In this document: in pieces, positions 1 to 12,214 of the stretch | Numbering within the stretch: the stretch's first letter is position 1 | Layout of the letters: each line of letters begins with the position of its first letter | Assembly (NCBI RefSeq): GCF_018687715.1 | Contig: NC_056766.1 | Span: 20,319,001-20,383,000 of the forward strand | Direction of reading: 5' to 3' | DNA length: 64,000 nt | Source of the DNA: Carya illinoinensis | Taxonomy: Eukaryota; Streptophyta; Magnoliopsida; Fagales; Juglandaceae | Notes under the pieces: model-generated | The model's database searches: none | Told to the model about the DNA's origin: nothing | The model's input: the letters and a program-made list of their open reading frames with translations, nothing else | Translations under genes and position numbers: made by a program

Positions 1-786
1 CGGCCCAACCAACAAAATTCCTCATTCCGTCCGCAACAGAGCACTCGGAATGGCTTTGGAAAATTTTCCTCCCATCGTGGTAACGGGCAACCGAATCAAC
101 GCCACCGCTCCAGTCAGCCATGCCATCCACCACGGTGTCAAATCTGCCGGCAGGAGGGCCATTATGCCGACCGGTGCCATCAACACTATGCACAGAATGA
201 GACTGCACAGGGTGAGACTGCAGCTCACCTTGCCGAAGCCTTCAATGCCTCTTGTGGACTTAATGGGCCCGATACTAGTGACTGGTACTTGGACACTGGG
301 GCTTCGGCCAACATGACCTCAAACTCATCCACTTTGGCCCACTCAAGTAACTACACGGGTAACGATTGTGTAATTGTAGGGAATGGTGCTTCCCTTCCCA
401 TTACTCATACCGGTACCATCTCTCCTCTTCCCAACCTTCATTTATTAGATGTTTTAGTTGTTCCTCGACTCACTAAAAATCTCCTATCAATTAGTAAATT
501 AACATCTGATTTTCCTCTCTCTGTTATATTTACTAATAATTCTTTTTTTGTCCAAAATCGTCAAATGGGAAGGGTGGTGGCAACCGGTAAACGTGATGGT
601 GGCCTATATGTGCTGGAGCACGGCAACTCCACTTTTATTTCTGTTCTTAAAAATAAAGCCCTTCATGCATCTTATGATTTATGGCATGCTCGTCTTGGTC
701 ATGTAAACCATTCCGTTATTTCTATTTTGAATAAAAAAAGGTCATCTTCATCTTACATCTTTATTGCCTTCTCCAAAATTGTGTGA
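1..786 (+). pseudogene. copia gag C-terminus, protease and GAG-pre-integrase (partial)
   Basis: Frame 1 is open from the window edge to a stop at 784-786. A perfect CX2CX4HX4C zinc knuckle (CQICRQEGHYADRC) lies at 136-177 and binds genomic RNA in this family. The aspartic protease active site is intact at about 280-306 (DWYLDTGAS). A GAG-pre-integrase motif (LWHARLGH) follows near 680-705. After about 735 the frame drifts from the expected integrase sequence, so the natural continuation is in another frame. No start codon is claimed, because the true start is outside the window. Confidence 0.85.
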
Positions 787-1247
787 TACATGCCAACTCG
801 CCAAAAATCACCGCTTACCATATACTCGGAATGACATAGGTCCTCTCATATCTTAGATCTTATTCATTGCGATATTTGGGGCCCTTCCCCCATCAAATCA
901 AATTTGGGTTTTATTTATTATGTTATATTCATTGATGATCATTATCTGATTTTTATGATATTTTTCTTCAATTCCAAAAATTTGTTGAAAATCAACATTC
1001 CACCCGCATCAGAATTTTTCAAAGTGATGGTGGTGCCGAATTTACCAGCAATCGCTTCACCGCGCATCTTCGCACCTTTGGTATTCACCATCAACTCTCA
1101 TGCCCCTATACACCCGCTCAAAATGATCGTGCTGAACGGAAACATCGTCATGTAACCGAGACTGGTCTAGCCCTCCTTTTTCACTCTCATCTTTCTCCTC
1201 ACTTCTGGGTTGACGCCTTCAGCACTGCAACTTACATTATCAACCGC
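787..1247 (+). pseudogene. degraded copia integrase core
   Basis: Integrase blocks can be read here but in several frames: HCDIWGPSP (first catalytic Asp) near 866-892, DGGAEF (second Asp) near 1025-1050, and AQNDRAERKHRH (catalytic Glu) near 1115-1150. At least two frameshifts separate them and a stop lies at 784-786. The three acidic residues of the DDE site can each still be found, so the damage is mainly indels rather than loss of the domain. Confidence 0.7.
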
Positions 1248-2735
1248 TTGCCCACCTCGCTTCTTGGCGGTAAGTCCCCTTTTGAGCTTCTTTATGGTTC
1301 TCCACCTAATTATGAAAATTTTCATCCTTTTGGTTGTCGTGTTTACCCTTGTCTACATGATTACATGCCTAACAAATTTTCTCCTCGTAGCATTCCTTGC
1401 ATTTTTTTGGGTTATAGCTCTTCACATAAGGGATTTCGCTGTCTTGACACTGCTACATCTAGGCTCTATATCACACGACATGCTCATTTTGATGAAACTT
1501 ATTTTCCCTCTCACTCTAGCTCTCACGCTCAGCCCATATCATCCCTTAATTTTTCTAATTTTCTTGAACCCAATTCTCTTCATACCAACCCTTTGCCCTC
1601 CTCTCCTATGCATCATTCCTCACACATTACTCCATCCGGATCTAACCCAAGTGTTATTTGTACTGACCCAGTGGCTGAGTCCTTGCAAGTTCCTCCTTCT
1701 CTTGCAGGTTCCTCTTCACCAATTCCGGATCCTAGTCGGCCTCTTGTTGCGACTACCATTGATTCTTCTATTCCGGCACCTCCGTTGGGCTCTCACACGA
1801 TGCTTACCCAAGCCAAGGCTGGTATTTTCAAGACTCCTCATCCTGCAGATCTCAATGTTCTGGGCTCCTCTGGCCTTCTTCATGCCCTCCTTGCCTCTAC
1901 TGAGCCTAAAGGATTTAAATCTGCTGCCAAAAATCCTGCTTGGCTTGCTGCCATGGATGACGAAGTTCATGCCCTGCAAAGCAACCGTACATGGATCTTG
2001 GTCCCTCAGCCTCCTAACACCAACATTGTAGGTTCCAAATGGGTGTTCCGGACTAAGTATCTACCTGATGGATCCATTGAGCGCCTCAAGGCCCGTCTTG
2101 TTGCCAAAGGCTACACTCAGGTACCTGGACTTGACTACACCGATACTTTTAGTCCTGTTATCAAGGCTACTACTGTTCGTATTGTGCTTTCTCTTGCTGT
2201 TACCAACCGATGGCCTCTTTGTCAACTGGACGTCAAGAATGCTTTTCTCAATGGTAATCTCACTGAAACGGTTTATATGGAGCAACCTCCCGGGTATGTT
2301 GATCCTCGCTACCCTGATCATGTCTGTCAGTTGCACAAAGCTCTCTATGGCCTCAAGCAAGCTCCTCATGCATGGTTTCAACGCTTCAGTACCTTTCTCA
2401 TTACACTTGGTTTTTCTTGCAGCCGTGCTGATACTTCTCTTTTTGTGCTTCATCAGCATTCAGATATTATTTATCTGCTACTTTATGTTGATGACATTAT
2501 TATTACTGGCAACCACTCCTCTCTTCTTGATAGCTTCACTCACAAGCTCAATTCCGAGTTTGCCACCAAAGATCTGGGTTTCCTCAGCTATTTTCTTGGT
2601 TTGGAAGCCACCTCCACTAATGATGGTCTTTTTATCAGTCAACTGAAGTATGCATGGGATATCCTTACTCGGGCTCAGTTGCTTGATAGCAAGCCCGTTC
2701 CCACTCCCACCATGGTCTCCCATGCCACCACTTGA
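1248..2735 (+). pseudogene. copia integrase C-terminus and reverse transcriptase
   Basis: A 495-residue open frame. It starts with the integrase C-terminal region (KSPFELLYG, then the GCRVYPC block) and a Pro/Ser-rich linker. The reverse transcriptase follows from about residue 230, with [25 protein letters not shown] and YGLKQAP blocks. The catalytic YVDD is intact at 2484-2495 (about residues 413-416). The frame ends by a -1 shift into the RNase H frame at 2732-2735. The ATG at 1248 is incidental; in a live element this would be the middle of one polyprotein. Confidence 0.85.
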
Positions 2736-3475
2736 CTGGCACTGGTTCCCCCTTCTCGGACCCTACTCTCTACAGATCTCTTGTTGGTGCCCTCCAGTAC
2801 TTGACCATCACCCTGCCCGACATTGCTCATGCTGTCAACTCTGTCAGTCAATTTCTGTATGCTCCTACTACAGATCATTTCCTTGCTATCAAGCGCATTC
2901 TTCGCTATGTCAAGGGCATTCTTCACTTTGGTCTTACTTTTCACCCTTCTGATGCTCTCGGTGCCTTGGTTGCTTACTCTAATGCTGACTGGGCTGGCTG
3001 TCCTGACACTCGTCGCTCTACCTCTGGTTATTCTATTTATCTTGGCGATAATTTGGTTTCTTGGAGTGCCAAGAAGCAACCTACTGTCTCCAGTTCTAGC
3101 TGTGAATCTGAATATCGTGCTCTCGCAACTACTGCAGCTAAACTTCTCTGGCTCATGCATCTTCTTCAGGATCTTCGGGTTTCTCTATCACACAAGACCC
3201 TTTTGTTATGTGACAACAAAAGTGCTCTCTTCTTAAGCTCTAATCCCGTCTCTCACAAACGAGTTAAGCATGTTGAACTTGATTATCATTTCCTTCGGGA
3301 ACTTGTTGTTGCCGACAAACTTCAGACTCAGTATGCGTCCTCTCATCTACAGGTTGTTGATCTATTCACCAAAAGTGTTCCTCGCCCTCTCTTTGAATTC
3401 TTTCGCTCCAAGCTTCATGTCTGCTCCAATCAGACGCTCAGCTTGCAAGGGGGTGTTAAGGAAACTATGCCTTGA
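2732..3475 (+). pseudogene. copia RNase H, end of polyprotein
   Basis: A 247-residue frame overlapping the previous one by four bases, so a single-base indel separates them. It carries the conserved copia RNase H blocks: YSNADWAGCPD near 2973, STSGYSIYLG, SSSSCESEYRAL near 3092, and LLCDNKSALFLS near 3205. The usual C-terminal stretch follows (VDLFTKSVPRP). The stop at 3473-3475 lies inside the LTR, about 20 bases past its start. Confidence 0.85.
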
Positions 3476-3714
3476 TTCAAGGCTTCATATCTTCTAGCTT
3501 AATTATAGGAATTATATTGTACAAATTGATTCTAGTTTCCTATTTTGTAATTAACCGTTATGCACATATTGAATATATATAGAAGTATACTCACCACGAT
3601 TGAAGTGTGATGGTTTTTGATCAAACCTTCATATCGCCGTCGATACCAAGCGCCACACTCTCCTTGTCCACCTAACCTACACGGCTACACTACGAGCGTT
3701 GTGTCTCTGAGACA
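3446..3714 (+). repeat. polypurine tract and 3' LTR of the first copia element
   Basis: CAAGGGGG at 3446-3453 is a polypurine tract directly followed by TGTTAAGG, the LTR start. The LTR contains a TATATATAGAAG stretch near 3576. CA dinucleotides that could end it occur at 3631 and 3714. Without the 5' copy the end and the target duplication cannot be set. Confidence 0.7.
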
Positions 3715-3882
3715 TGAATTTAGTATTTGTTGGTTTTTTCACTGGGTTTTAAATTTATTTAGCCGTGGATGGTGACTGTCGATGCTGTTCTATCCGAATT
3801 TGTTAAATATATTCAAGCTTTCAAATGGATATACACCCACAAAAACTAAATGTATGTCATTTGAAAGTTGCCAGATATATAT

Positions 3883-3920
<38 letters not shown>

Positions 3921-3940
3921 TCATCTATTAGTTCTATGTC
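3715..3940. other. short unassigned AT-rich stretch with AC/AT microsatellite
   Basis: No coding signal seen. A (AC)n run followed by (AT)n occupies about 3881-3920. This sequence joins the copia LTR to the pararetrovirus relic. Confidence 0.5.
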
Positions 3941-3989
3941 TTAGTATACCATCTAATATTATTAATGAGGAAGACTTTTCTGTTAAAGA

Positions 3990-4800
3990 AACTGATTTTG
4001 TTGATTTCAATCATTGGAGTATTTCAAAGATTGATGCCAAATGATCTATTTACAAAACTACTTGGGTTCAATCTGTTTTAAGACAGAATTCAATGTTAAA
4101 ACTATTTAACAAATCCATGCTATTTCAAAAACTCAAGAAAAATGTTGCCTATTTAATAGAAAATCGATTTAAGATTTCCTGGTACAAGGTCACAAATTTT
4201 TACATATTGGTTATGTTCAAGTTGTTGTTAAACCTCTAACGAGGAAAAGCATCAATGTTTCGATACTTTTTTGTTTAAGAAATGCTAGATTCAAGAAATT
4301 TAAAACTAGTATACTTGGAATGATTCAATCAACTTTAATTAGTGGTCCTGTCCACTTTGACTGTTTTCCTGATTTAACTCTTGCTTTAGATGATCCAAAT
4401 ATTTTAAAAGTTTTAACTTTAAATATTTTAACATCTAGTTATGATATGGAAGAAGGAAGCAAACCTCTTGCCATAGTTTATTTTACTACAGGGTTTTAAA
4501 GACTAATTTAAATCCTAAAGCAATTTTAAAATCTTCAGGAAATAAGATTGTGTTAAGTCAAAGTTCTACTCTTGATGTAAATGTCCAAGTTCCAAAAATG
4601 ATTTATTGGAAAGATATTGCTCTTCCCAATTAATGGACCTTAGAACATGAAGTTTCTCCTGCTAAGGTCTTAGTTGATGAGTTTAACCTTGATTACATCC
4701 AGCAATATTTAAATAGTATTATTAAAATTAGTTTTGATCAACTTCTAGTTATCAATGAAAGAAGAAATTCTTTCATTTGAGGTAGATCTTCTTTTACTTC
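3990..4800 (+). pseudogene. movement-protein-like relic of caulimovirid
   Basis: The most conserved stretch is at about 4200-4490, with a SGPVHFDCF block near 4343 and a YDMEEGSK block near 4440, typical of the 30K-superfamily movement proteins of caulimovirids. The frame is broken by stops, for example near 4498, and an A-run near 4808. No intact protein can be made. Confidence 0.6.
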
Positions 4801-5859
4801 CAAAACCAAAAAAAAAAAAATAGAGACAAACACCTAAAAAACTTTCTGGAGGATTTCGTTAATACAGCTAAATCTGTCAACCCTGATTTAAAATTGAAAT
4901 GAGTCTCTACCTCTTCTAAGTTCACTTCTGCTTATTACAATGCCAAGGATGTTGAAACATCCAAGGACAAATCTATAAAGGAATTAGCTGATAACAAGAA
5001 GAAAATGCTTCTTCTGTATCCCCAACAGCTACAGATATAGTTGTTCCTATTACACCTATTTATCAAAGACAGCTTACTGTGATAAATAGAGCTTTTGAAA
5101 TTGATGTAATTTTATTATTCAATGAATATAATTCAATTGAAAATCAAGATAAGAGAAAAACTTATCATCCTGCTTTTTCTAGTTCTAAAGATTTACATGT
5201 TAAAAAAATGGAAAAAAATTCATACACTTCTAAAGCATATACTTTTATTTGATTTTCTTCAAAATTACTATAGTTCAAAGCATAGTTTAAATATTGTTAA
5301 AATTAGGTTTGTCGAGAATAAAGACAAGGCTGCATCTGGTTTAATCTAGCCACCCTCCTTTGAAGACAATTATTATCTCTCATTTTGGAGAACAAATAAA
5401 AGCCTCTTCAATTAAATTCCTGATGCTAGTTCAGAATTACCATATATACGAAGACAGAACGTCATTCAACAAAATAATTTTATTAATCAAAGTCTCCATA
5501 TTATTGGCCAACAATTGGACCGCATTGAAGACAAAGTAGAAAAACCTACTTAGAGATGATAGTCATAAGCTCTATTGGAAAGAAAAATTTATTGATGGTC
5601 TACTTTATTTATTTGCTCACAAAATTAAGGATGAACTTAGTGATATCTCGGTGCTCCCCGACTCCTTAATTATGATAATTACGTTTATGGTGATATTGTC
5701 AGTACAATTAATAAGTTTGGTATTAGTATGTGTAATGATAACAATTTGGCCTTCCTCCTATTGCTCCATCTAGACAAAAACATATTTCAAAAAAATATTT
5801 TAAAACTTACAGAGAAAAAAGGAGAAAGAACTATAATGATTTTTAAAAATAAAAAATAA

Positions 5860-6010
5860 AAAATAAAAAAAACCTTCAAGATTTTACAAGAAAAAATATT
5901 TTGATAACAAAAAGAGTTTTAAAACTCCTTCAAAAGGAAAGTATTTTAACTGTGGCAAATCTAGGCATTTTGCTTACAAATGTCCCAGAAGTCCAATAAA
6001 TTAAAAAGCA
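5860..6010 (+). pseudogene. coat-protein zinc-knuckle relic of caulimovirid
   Basis: A Lys-rich stretch precedes NCGKSRHFAYKC at 5948-5983. This matches the CX2CX4HX4C knuckle except that the first Cys codon position is occupied by another residue (YFNC). Retroelement and caulimovirid nucleocapsids share this motif; placement between the movement-protein and protease relics favours the coat protein. Confidence 0.6.
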
Positions 6011-6659
6011 AGCTTAACTAGTTGAATATTAATGCCAGTGATCAAGAAGATTTAATTCATCTCCTCAAAACAAAATCTTTTGCATCATCTGACATCAATA
6101 AATTTAGTTGTAGTGGTTAAGAGTATCACTCAAAAACAAATTCAGCAGATTCTCCCAATATTAAGCTTGGTTGTAATAATTCTTGTTGCAAACCTTTGAA
6201 TAAAACAATTAATGTTTTAACCAAATCTGAAGAACAAGAAAATCTTCTATTAACCCTGATTTCTCAAATTACAAACCCTAAGATTAAAGAAGAATACCTT
6301 CACAAGCTCAAGAAAACAATGGTTCGTAAAGAACCAGAAACTTCTAAAAAAAATTAGTTTTCAAGAAACTTTGCGAAGATTTGAAAAGAAAAAATCCAAA
6401 GAGATTCTACTAATGATTTACAAAGAGTAGTTTTATTAAAAAAAGAAATTGTTGAACTTAAAGCTGAGATCAACAATCTCAAATCTGAAAATAATTCTTT
6501 TAAACAAGAATTATTGTGTTTAAAGATTGACAAATAATTTGACCAAGAAATTCCTTCCAATAATGAGCAAATGAATGATTCAGATCCTAAAGATAAAAAT
6601 CATGTTTATAACCAGATTTGTTTAATCCATCACACTATTTCTCCTAAATAGTTTTCTAA

Positions 6660-7075
6660 AATTACTATTATTGTCTACTATGAATTTGAATTTTTTGTTA
6701 TTGTAATGATTGATTCCAGATCGAATATGACCTATATCTAAGAAGGAATAATTCATAGTAAATATTATGAAAAATCTACTAAAAGACTATTTTTGGCAAA
6801 TGGATCTCAAATGAAGATCAACTATGAACTCAATACTACTCATGTCTGCCAAGATAATATTTGTTTTAAAATTCCTTCTGTGCTTGTAAAAAATATGACT
6901 AACAAAGCCATATTGGTGATTCCTTTTATTTCCTCCTTATATCCATTTCTCTATGAAAATGATGGTATTACTACTGATCTTTTTGGACAGAAAGTCAAAT
7001 TTAAATTTGCTTCAAAATTTGAAATTGATACTGACAAAAGTTTGAAATCTTTGCTTTCAGCCAAATCAAAACATT
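6660..7075 (+). pseudogene. aspartic-protease relic of caulimovirid
   Basis: The active-site triplet reads Asp-Ser-Arg at 6712-6720 where retropepsins need Asp-Ser/Thr-Gly, so catalysis is lost. A stop lies a few codons later (near 6739). The downstream part, open at 6793-7149, keeps a recognisable protease-domain pattern until it runs into a CA repeat at about 7084. Confidence 0.6.
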
Positions 7076-7079
7076 TAAA

Positions 7080-7083
<4 letters not shown>

Positions 7084-7126
<43 letters not shown>
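7084..7126. repeat. (CA)n microsatellite
   Basis: About 21 uninterrupted CA units. It marks the right edge of the recognisable pararetrovirus sequence. Confidence 0.95.
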
Positions 7127-7127
<1 letters not shown>

Positions 7128-7460
7128 TTATATTCGATTAAATTTTTGATTATTATATTAGAATGTCGCTATTCTAATTCATTCAGTTTAAAATATCATT
7201 CGAATGTGAGGTACTGTGTAATTCTATCGTTAATTTATTACATTTAAATGGTTTAGACAGCAATCGAATGGATTTTGCATTCGAGTATATATATATATAT
7301 ATTTATTAGTTTACATTAGAATGTTGTTTTATTTTTTGTATTTTAATGTTTTGTTAGCTTCATTCTAACAAATAAAAATACACTTGAATGGTTAATTTAT
7401 TTGTTCTTGTGACTTAATATTTTCCTTCATCGGTATTTCATTATTACTTAGTATTTTAAC
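7127..7460. other. unassigned AT-rich stretch
   Basis: No coding content seen. Several short GAATG/CATTC inverted words (for example near 7160, 7203 and 7366) give it a foldback look, which may reflect a decayed MITE. A (TA)n run lies at about 7286-7302. Confidence 0.4.
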
Positions 7461-7747
7461 AGTAGAAAAATGGAGAACAAAAAATGGATGAAAATCAAAT
7501 GTAAAATCAACAATATGATAACACTTCCGTGATGGTATTTGTCCCATAAGTTGTGATGGACAAAAGGAATTGAGTGCCTTTATTATGCACCAATAACCCC
7601 TATTTATAGGCCATGAGACACTAGTTGGCAAGATGCACAATCATTTGTAATACAATGGTTGGAAAATGATACAACCTTTTGACTAAATCAAAAGGTTATG
7701 TCTCTTGACACTTCCTTAACCATCACCTCCCATGGAAACCATCACCA
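7461..7747 (-). repeat. 3' LTR of the Tork-like copia element
   Basis: It aligns along its length with 20994-21318. The two share, among other blocks, TAGAAAAATGGAGAAC at the left edge, a CCCCTATTTATAGG segment, and a foldback at 7672-7697 (AACCTTTTGA ... TCAAAAGGTT). It is about 38 bp shorter than its partner through small deletions. Confidence 0.85.
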
Positions 7748-8369
7748 TCTCCCACTTAATCACACAAAATGGTAATGATCCATTTGAGTATTTTACCTTT
7801 GTACCATTATAAGATTTCCACTACTAAACTCTCATTTGCACACTCTTACAGATCGGTGTTAAAGAATGACAAGCCTCTTTGTACGCATGTTTTTGTCATT
7901 ACCTTATTTGATCGCACCCTACCCTCCACTATATATGCTGTCACTGACCACATATAAGGGTGACTTCATTTCACTAAAACTTTAGTGAATAGCATCAATT
8001 CTCTATTACTAAATCAATAACCAATATTCTTGTCACAATTTACGACTTTAGTCGAATACATAACACATGTATCAACCTACGATGAATTTTCATTAAGTAC
8101 TTCCTCTTAAGGCTATTCCTGAGGTTTTTCTCTAATTACCTTATCATCAATTTTACAAATAATCAACCACTTACTAGATTAATCAACCTGCATTGAAATT
8201 TTATGAAGTACGTATCCTAAGGCCATTCATAAGGTTTTTCTTAATCACCTTATCAGTGACTTTACAAATGACCAAATTTTCATTTGGGTATCACTATAAC
8301 TCCAATTTTTTAGGCGTCCCCAGAATTTCCTGAGTTATGCATGTCGACCATGAGATTGCTTTACCTAGG

Positions 8370-9990
8370 GTTCTCTCAACCCCATTCTAGTCACATACAT
8401 GTTCTGTAAATTTCTCCAAAGATAATCCTTTGGTCATCGAATCTACTGCCATCTAAGTCGAAAAAATAAAATTAACCTTGACCTCACATCTTTCCACTGT
8501 ATCTAAAATATAGTGATATGCACATCAATGTATTTTCCATTGGAACTCTGTGTTCCAATTTTTATCAATGAAATGGCAGACTGATTATCACAAATACATT
8601 GATTGGTTCTGTGGATGTAATCAAATTTAAGCTTTCAATAAGCTTTTCATTTACACTGCATTACTCACTGCACTACTAGAAGTAATATATTTTGCTTTCA
8701 TAGTAGACTTAGCAACACTACCATGTTTCTTACTCAACCAAGAAATTGTTGTTCCACCAAATAGAAATATATGTCTAGATGTAGATTTTCTATCATCTAC
8801 ATCACTTCTAAAATCAACATCACTATAATTGATTAATTCTAGATCACTGATCTCAAAGCACAATTTTAAATTTTTGGTACGTTGTAAATACCTTAATATA
8901 TGTTTCACTACTTGCCAGTGTTCCTTACCTTGATTAGATTGATATCTGCATACCAATTCCACTGCATGAAAAATATCTAGTCTTGTATTTGTCATTGCAT
9001 ACATGAGGCTACCCACAGTTTGAGCTTAGGAAACTTTAAGCATTTCACTTATTTCTTCCTCATCTTTTGGACACATAATTTTATTTAAAGAATAACCTTT
9101 GCAAACAGATGTATTTAAGGATTTACAATTTGCTATACCAAATCTTTTAAGTATTTTTTCTAGATATTTTTCTTGATTTACTTCGAATTTCTATTTCTAG
9201 AATCCTTATACCAAGAACATAGGCAGCTTCACCTATGTCTTTCATTTCAAAATTAGATTTCAAGATTTCTTTTGTTTCATTCATTATGTCTGGACAATTA
9301 CTTCCTAATAATATATCATCAACATATAATGATAATAATGTTGTTTAATTATCATTTTTCTTATGTATACACAGTGATCTAGTATACTCATTTCATATCT
9401 CATTTCTAAATTGGCTTGGTGAAATTTCAAGTACCACTGTCTTGAAGATTGCTTAAGTCTATACAGTGACTTCTTCAACCCATAAACTTTTTCTTCATAT
9501 CTTTTAATTTGGAATCATTTTAGTTGAATCATAAAGATATCCTCTTTTAATTCACCACTAAGAAAAGTTGTATTTAAATCTAACTGATATAATTCCAAAT
9601 TCATCATGGCAACAATAGATATGATAATCCTAATGGATGTAAACTTTGCTACAGGAAAATATGTATCTACAAAGTTTACACTTGGTTGTGGGGTATATCC
9701 CTTGGCGACTAATCTTGCTTTATATCCTTCTAAACTACTATCAACTTTAAATTTTCTTCTGAGAACCCATTTACAATCAATAACTTTTGTATCTTTTAGA
9801 AAATCTATTAACTCCCAAATATTATTTTTATTTATCGATTCTATTTCATCTTTTATGGCCTCAAGCCATTTGTCTTAATCGATACTATTAATTGCCTCAT
9901 AAAACTTTTCAGGATCATTTTCTAAATTTTTCAAATTGGTATTCAGTACATAATGATCTTGAAATAATATTGATGGTCATTTGATTTTAT
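8370..9990 (-). pseudogene. reverse transcriptase and RNase H of Tork-like copia
   Basis: The catalytic YVDD of the RT reads on the minus strand at 9315-9326. RNase H is best preserved at 8651-9016, with blocks around YSDVDFRSDVDDRKSTS and STMKAKYIT, and continues in another frame through CDNQSA near 8585. Stops and frameshifts are frequent. The RT is read in several frames between 9030 and 9990. Confidence 0.75.
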
Positions 9991-10021
9991 ATGACTTTCT
10001 TTTATTCTTATTATTTTGTAT

Positions 10022-11400
10022 CTAAATAATATCAAAATTTTCATTATCAGACTCTATGGACATCTGTTGATTCTCTAAATCATTTAATAAATCTATCTGA
10101 TCAACTGGAGTGATTAGGTTTGTATTTTTCAAGAAAATGACATCTCTACTTTCTATCAATCCTCTTTCAGAATAATAAAATCTGTAGCCACTTCTATTTT
10201 TTACATATCCAATAAACCTGCATTCCAAGGTTTTACTTTCAATTTATCCCTTAGTGGCTTTGGGATAAGTACTTATGCATTACAACCCCACACTTTGAGC
10301 TTACTTAAATCTAGTTTATATCTTGTCCATATCTCGTAAGGTGTAAGAGTTTTTGCTTTGGTTTCAACTCTATTTAATATATATGCTGCAATTGGTAATG
10401 ATTCACCTAAAAAATGTGTTGGTAGATTAGCATATGCCATCATTGATCTCATCATATCCAATAAAGTTCTATTTTTTCTTTCTGCAATGTGATTTTATTG
10501 AGGTTTATATGACATAGTATAAATGTGTTTTATACCATTCAGTTTGTAGAAATCATCCAAACGTTTAAATTCACCTCCTCTATCACTATTTAAACATTTA
10601 ATAGGCCCACCCAACTAGATTTCTACTTCTACTTTATATTCTTTAAATTTCTTTGTTGCCTCATATTTATGTTTGAATAAATAGATATGCTCATATCTTG
10701 AACAATAATTAGTGAAAATAATAAAGTACTTTATTCCTCTATGGGCTTTTGTTTTAAAAGGTCCACAGGCATCAAAATGTATAATTTGAAGTAAATATGT
10801 GGATTTCCAATTTTTAAAAAAAGATTTACTTCTCATTTTTCCTTTTATACATAGTTCACATATATCAAAATTAGTTGAGTTTATTTGTGGTATTAATCCA
10901 CTTTTAGACATTCTGATCATCTTATTTTTATTAATTATATGGCCTAATCTTAAATGTCATAAATATGTACAATTAGTAGACACATTCAAATAATTAGAAA
11001 TAGATACTTTATTAATATCAACATTTAGTATATACATATCATGATCTTTCACGACTTTTACTAATACATTAATCTTACTTATTACAAGGGTTCCAGACTT
11101 AAACTCAACTATGTAGTCTTTCTGATCTAGTACAAACACTGGTACTAAATTCCTATTAATACTAGGTTCTATGATACATCACTAAGTAAAATAACGGAAT
11201 CATTCACTTTAAATTTACATGTACCTTACCCCAAGACATCGTAGTATGTGTTGTTGTCCATATACACTTTGTGCTCTCCTATTTGTTTATCTTCAACTTT
11301 GACAAATATATCTTTGTTTTTACATATATGTCTTGTTGTTGCAGAGTCAACCCACTATAAATCTAACATTGGTTCCATGAGCATTACTTCTAAGACTGTC
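10022..11400 (-). pseudogene. protease remnant and integrase of Tork-like copia
   Basis: On the minus strand the GAG-pre-integrase zinc region lies near 10870-10920 (CELCIKGKMRSKSF). The integrase follows: IHFDACGP (first Asp, about 10760), SDRGGEF (second Asp, about 10575), and IAERKNR (Glu, about 10480, just after an in-frame stop). The C-terminal block KVWGCNA is at about 10280 and the integrase-to-RT linker at 10022-10228. Frames are broken at several points. Confidence 0.75.
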
Positions 11401-11449
11401 ATCACAATTTACTTGCTTTCTTGTGCTTTTCCTGTATTAGGACATTATG

Positions 11450-12214
11450 ATTTGTAATGCTCCTTCTTCCCACACTTAAAACAATTTCCAGTAAATGGTT
11501 TAATTTGTTTTTTTTTTCAACAATTTCTTTTTCTTAAACTGTTTTGGCTTCATCTTGTTCTCTGTAGATAGCTTATCCTGAGCCATCAATAAATTGGATG
11601 ATCCACCATCTTTATTCTTCATCTTTGTCATTTTTCCTTCAACTACTAAAAGTACTAGAAGTAATGTCATTGTTATTTCACTTCCACTATATGTTAAAGA
11701 AGTAACAATGTAATCCCAAGATGAAAGAAGACTATTTAGTATGGTTGTAACTTGCATTTTATCAGTGAAAGGATGACCAGCATCATATAATTATTTTGCA
11801 ATCAACTCCATTTGAAGTACATGACACTAGTGTCGTCATTCTCTTTCATACAAGTTCAGTTATACTTATCCAATAATAACTATATATAAGTATCCAATCT
11901 TAAACCATACTTTGCCTCAATGGTATCCATAATTTCTTTACAGTTTCATAGTCTTCAAATAGAGGAATGATGTGATCATTCATACAATGCAAAATTAAAG
12001 CTTTTGCCCATGCATTGTGTTCTTCCCATATATCTTTGCTTCATACGTTAATTCAATTCCCATTTTCTACACTTTCTAATGGCTTTGGTGTTTTCAATGT
12101 ATATAAGGTCTTTTCAAGGGTTAGAAGAAAAGTTATATGTCTCTTCCAAGCCCGAAAATTTCTTCCATTTAGTTTTTCTATCCCTAAGGGATTAATACTT
12201 TTTTTTGGTGTCAT
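11450..12214 (-). pseudogene. gag of Tork-like copia
   Basis: A minus-strand Met codon near 12214 begins a gag-like N-terminus rich in Lys, Phe and Trp codons. The only long open part is 11500-11757, which ends in a Lys-rich run. A zinc-knuckle remnant follows near 11455-11490 (K-K-E-H-Y-K-S-type). Many indels. Confidence 0.55.

Larger units (their letters stand above)
1..3714 (+). mobile_element. Ty1/copia retrotransposon, 3' part (left end outside window)
   Basis: Domains run in copia order on the plus strand: gag zinc knuckle, protease, GAG-pre-integrase, integrase, reverse transcriptase, RNase H, polypurine tract and 3' LTR. The 5' LTR and most of gag lie left of base 1. The reading frame is broken between 787 and 1247 and again at 2732, so the copy is dead. 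The integrase-before-RT order fixes it as copia rather than gypsy. Sequence style resembles the Ale/Retrofit lineage, but that is an impression. The LTR start at 3454 is clear; its end is uncertain between 3631 and 3714 because no second LTR is in view. Confidence 0.9.
3940..7075 (+). pseudogene. decayed endogenous caulimovirid (pararetrovirus) fragment
   Basis: Across about 3.1 kb the plus strand shows, in caulimovirid order, movement-protein-like blocks (about 3990-4800), a long poorly conserved Lys/Asn-rich part, a coat-protein-like zinc knuckle (about 5950-5983), a coiled-coil-like part (about 6380-6540) and a retropepsin-like segment (about 6700-7070). Many stops and frameshifts interrupt it, so it is non-functional. 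The reverse transcriptase and RNase H that should follow the protease are absent: the relic stops at a CA microsatellite. Blocks look closest to the endogenous florendovirus/petuvirus type, from family knowledge rather than a search. Confidence 0.65.

Noticed and set aside
1210..2031. 273-codon Leu-rich plus-strand open frame
   Set aside because: It lies out of frame with the clearly conserved copia integrase/RT frame (1248-2735).
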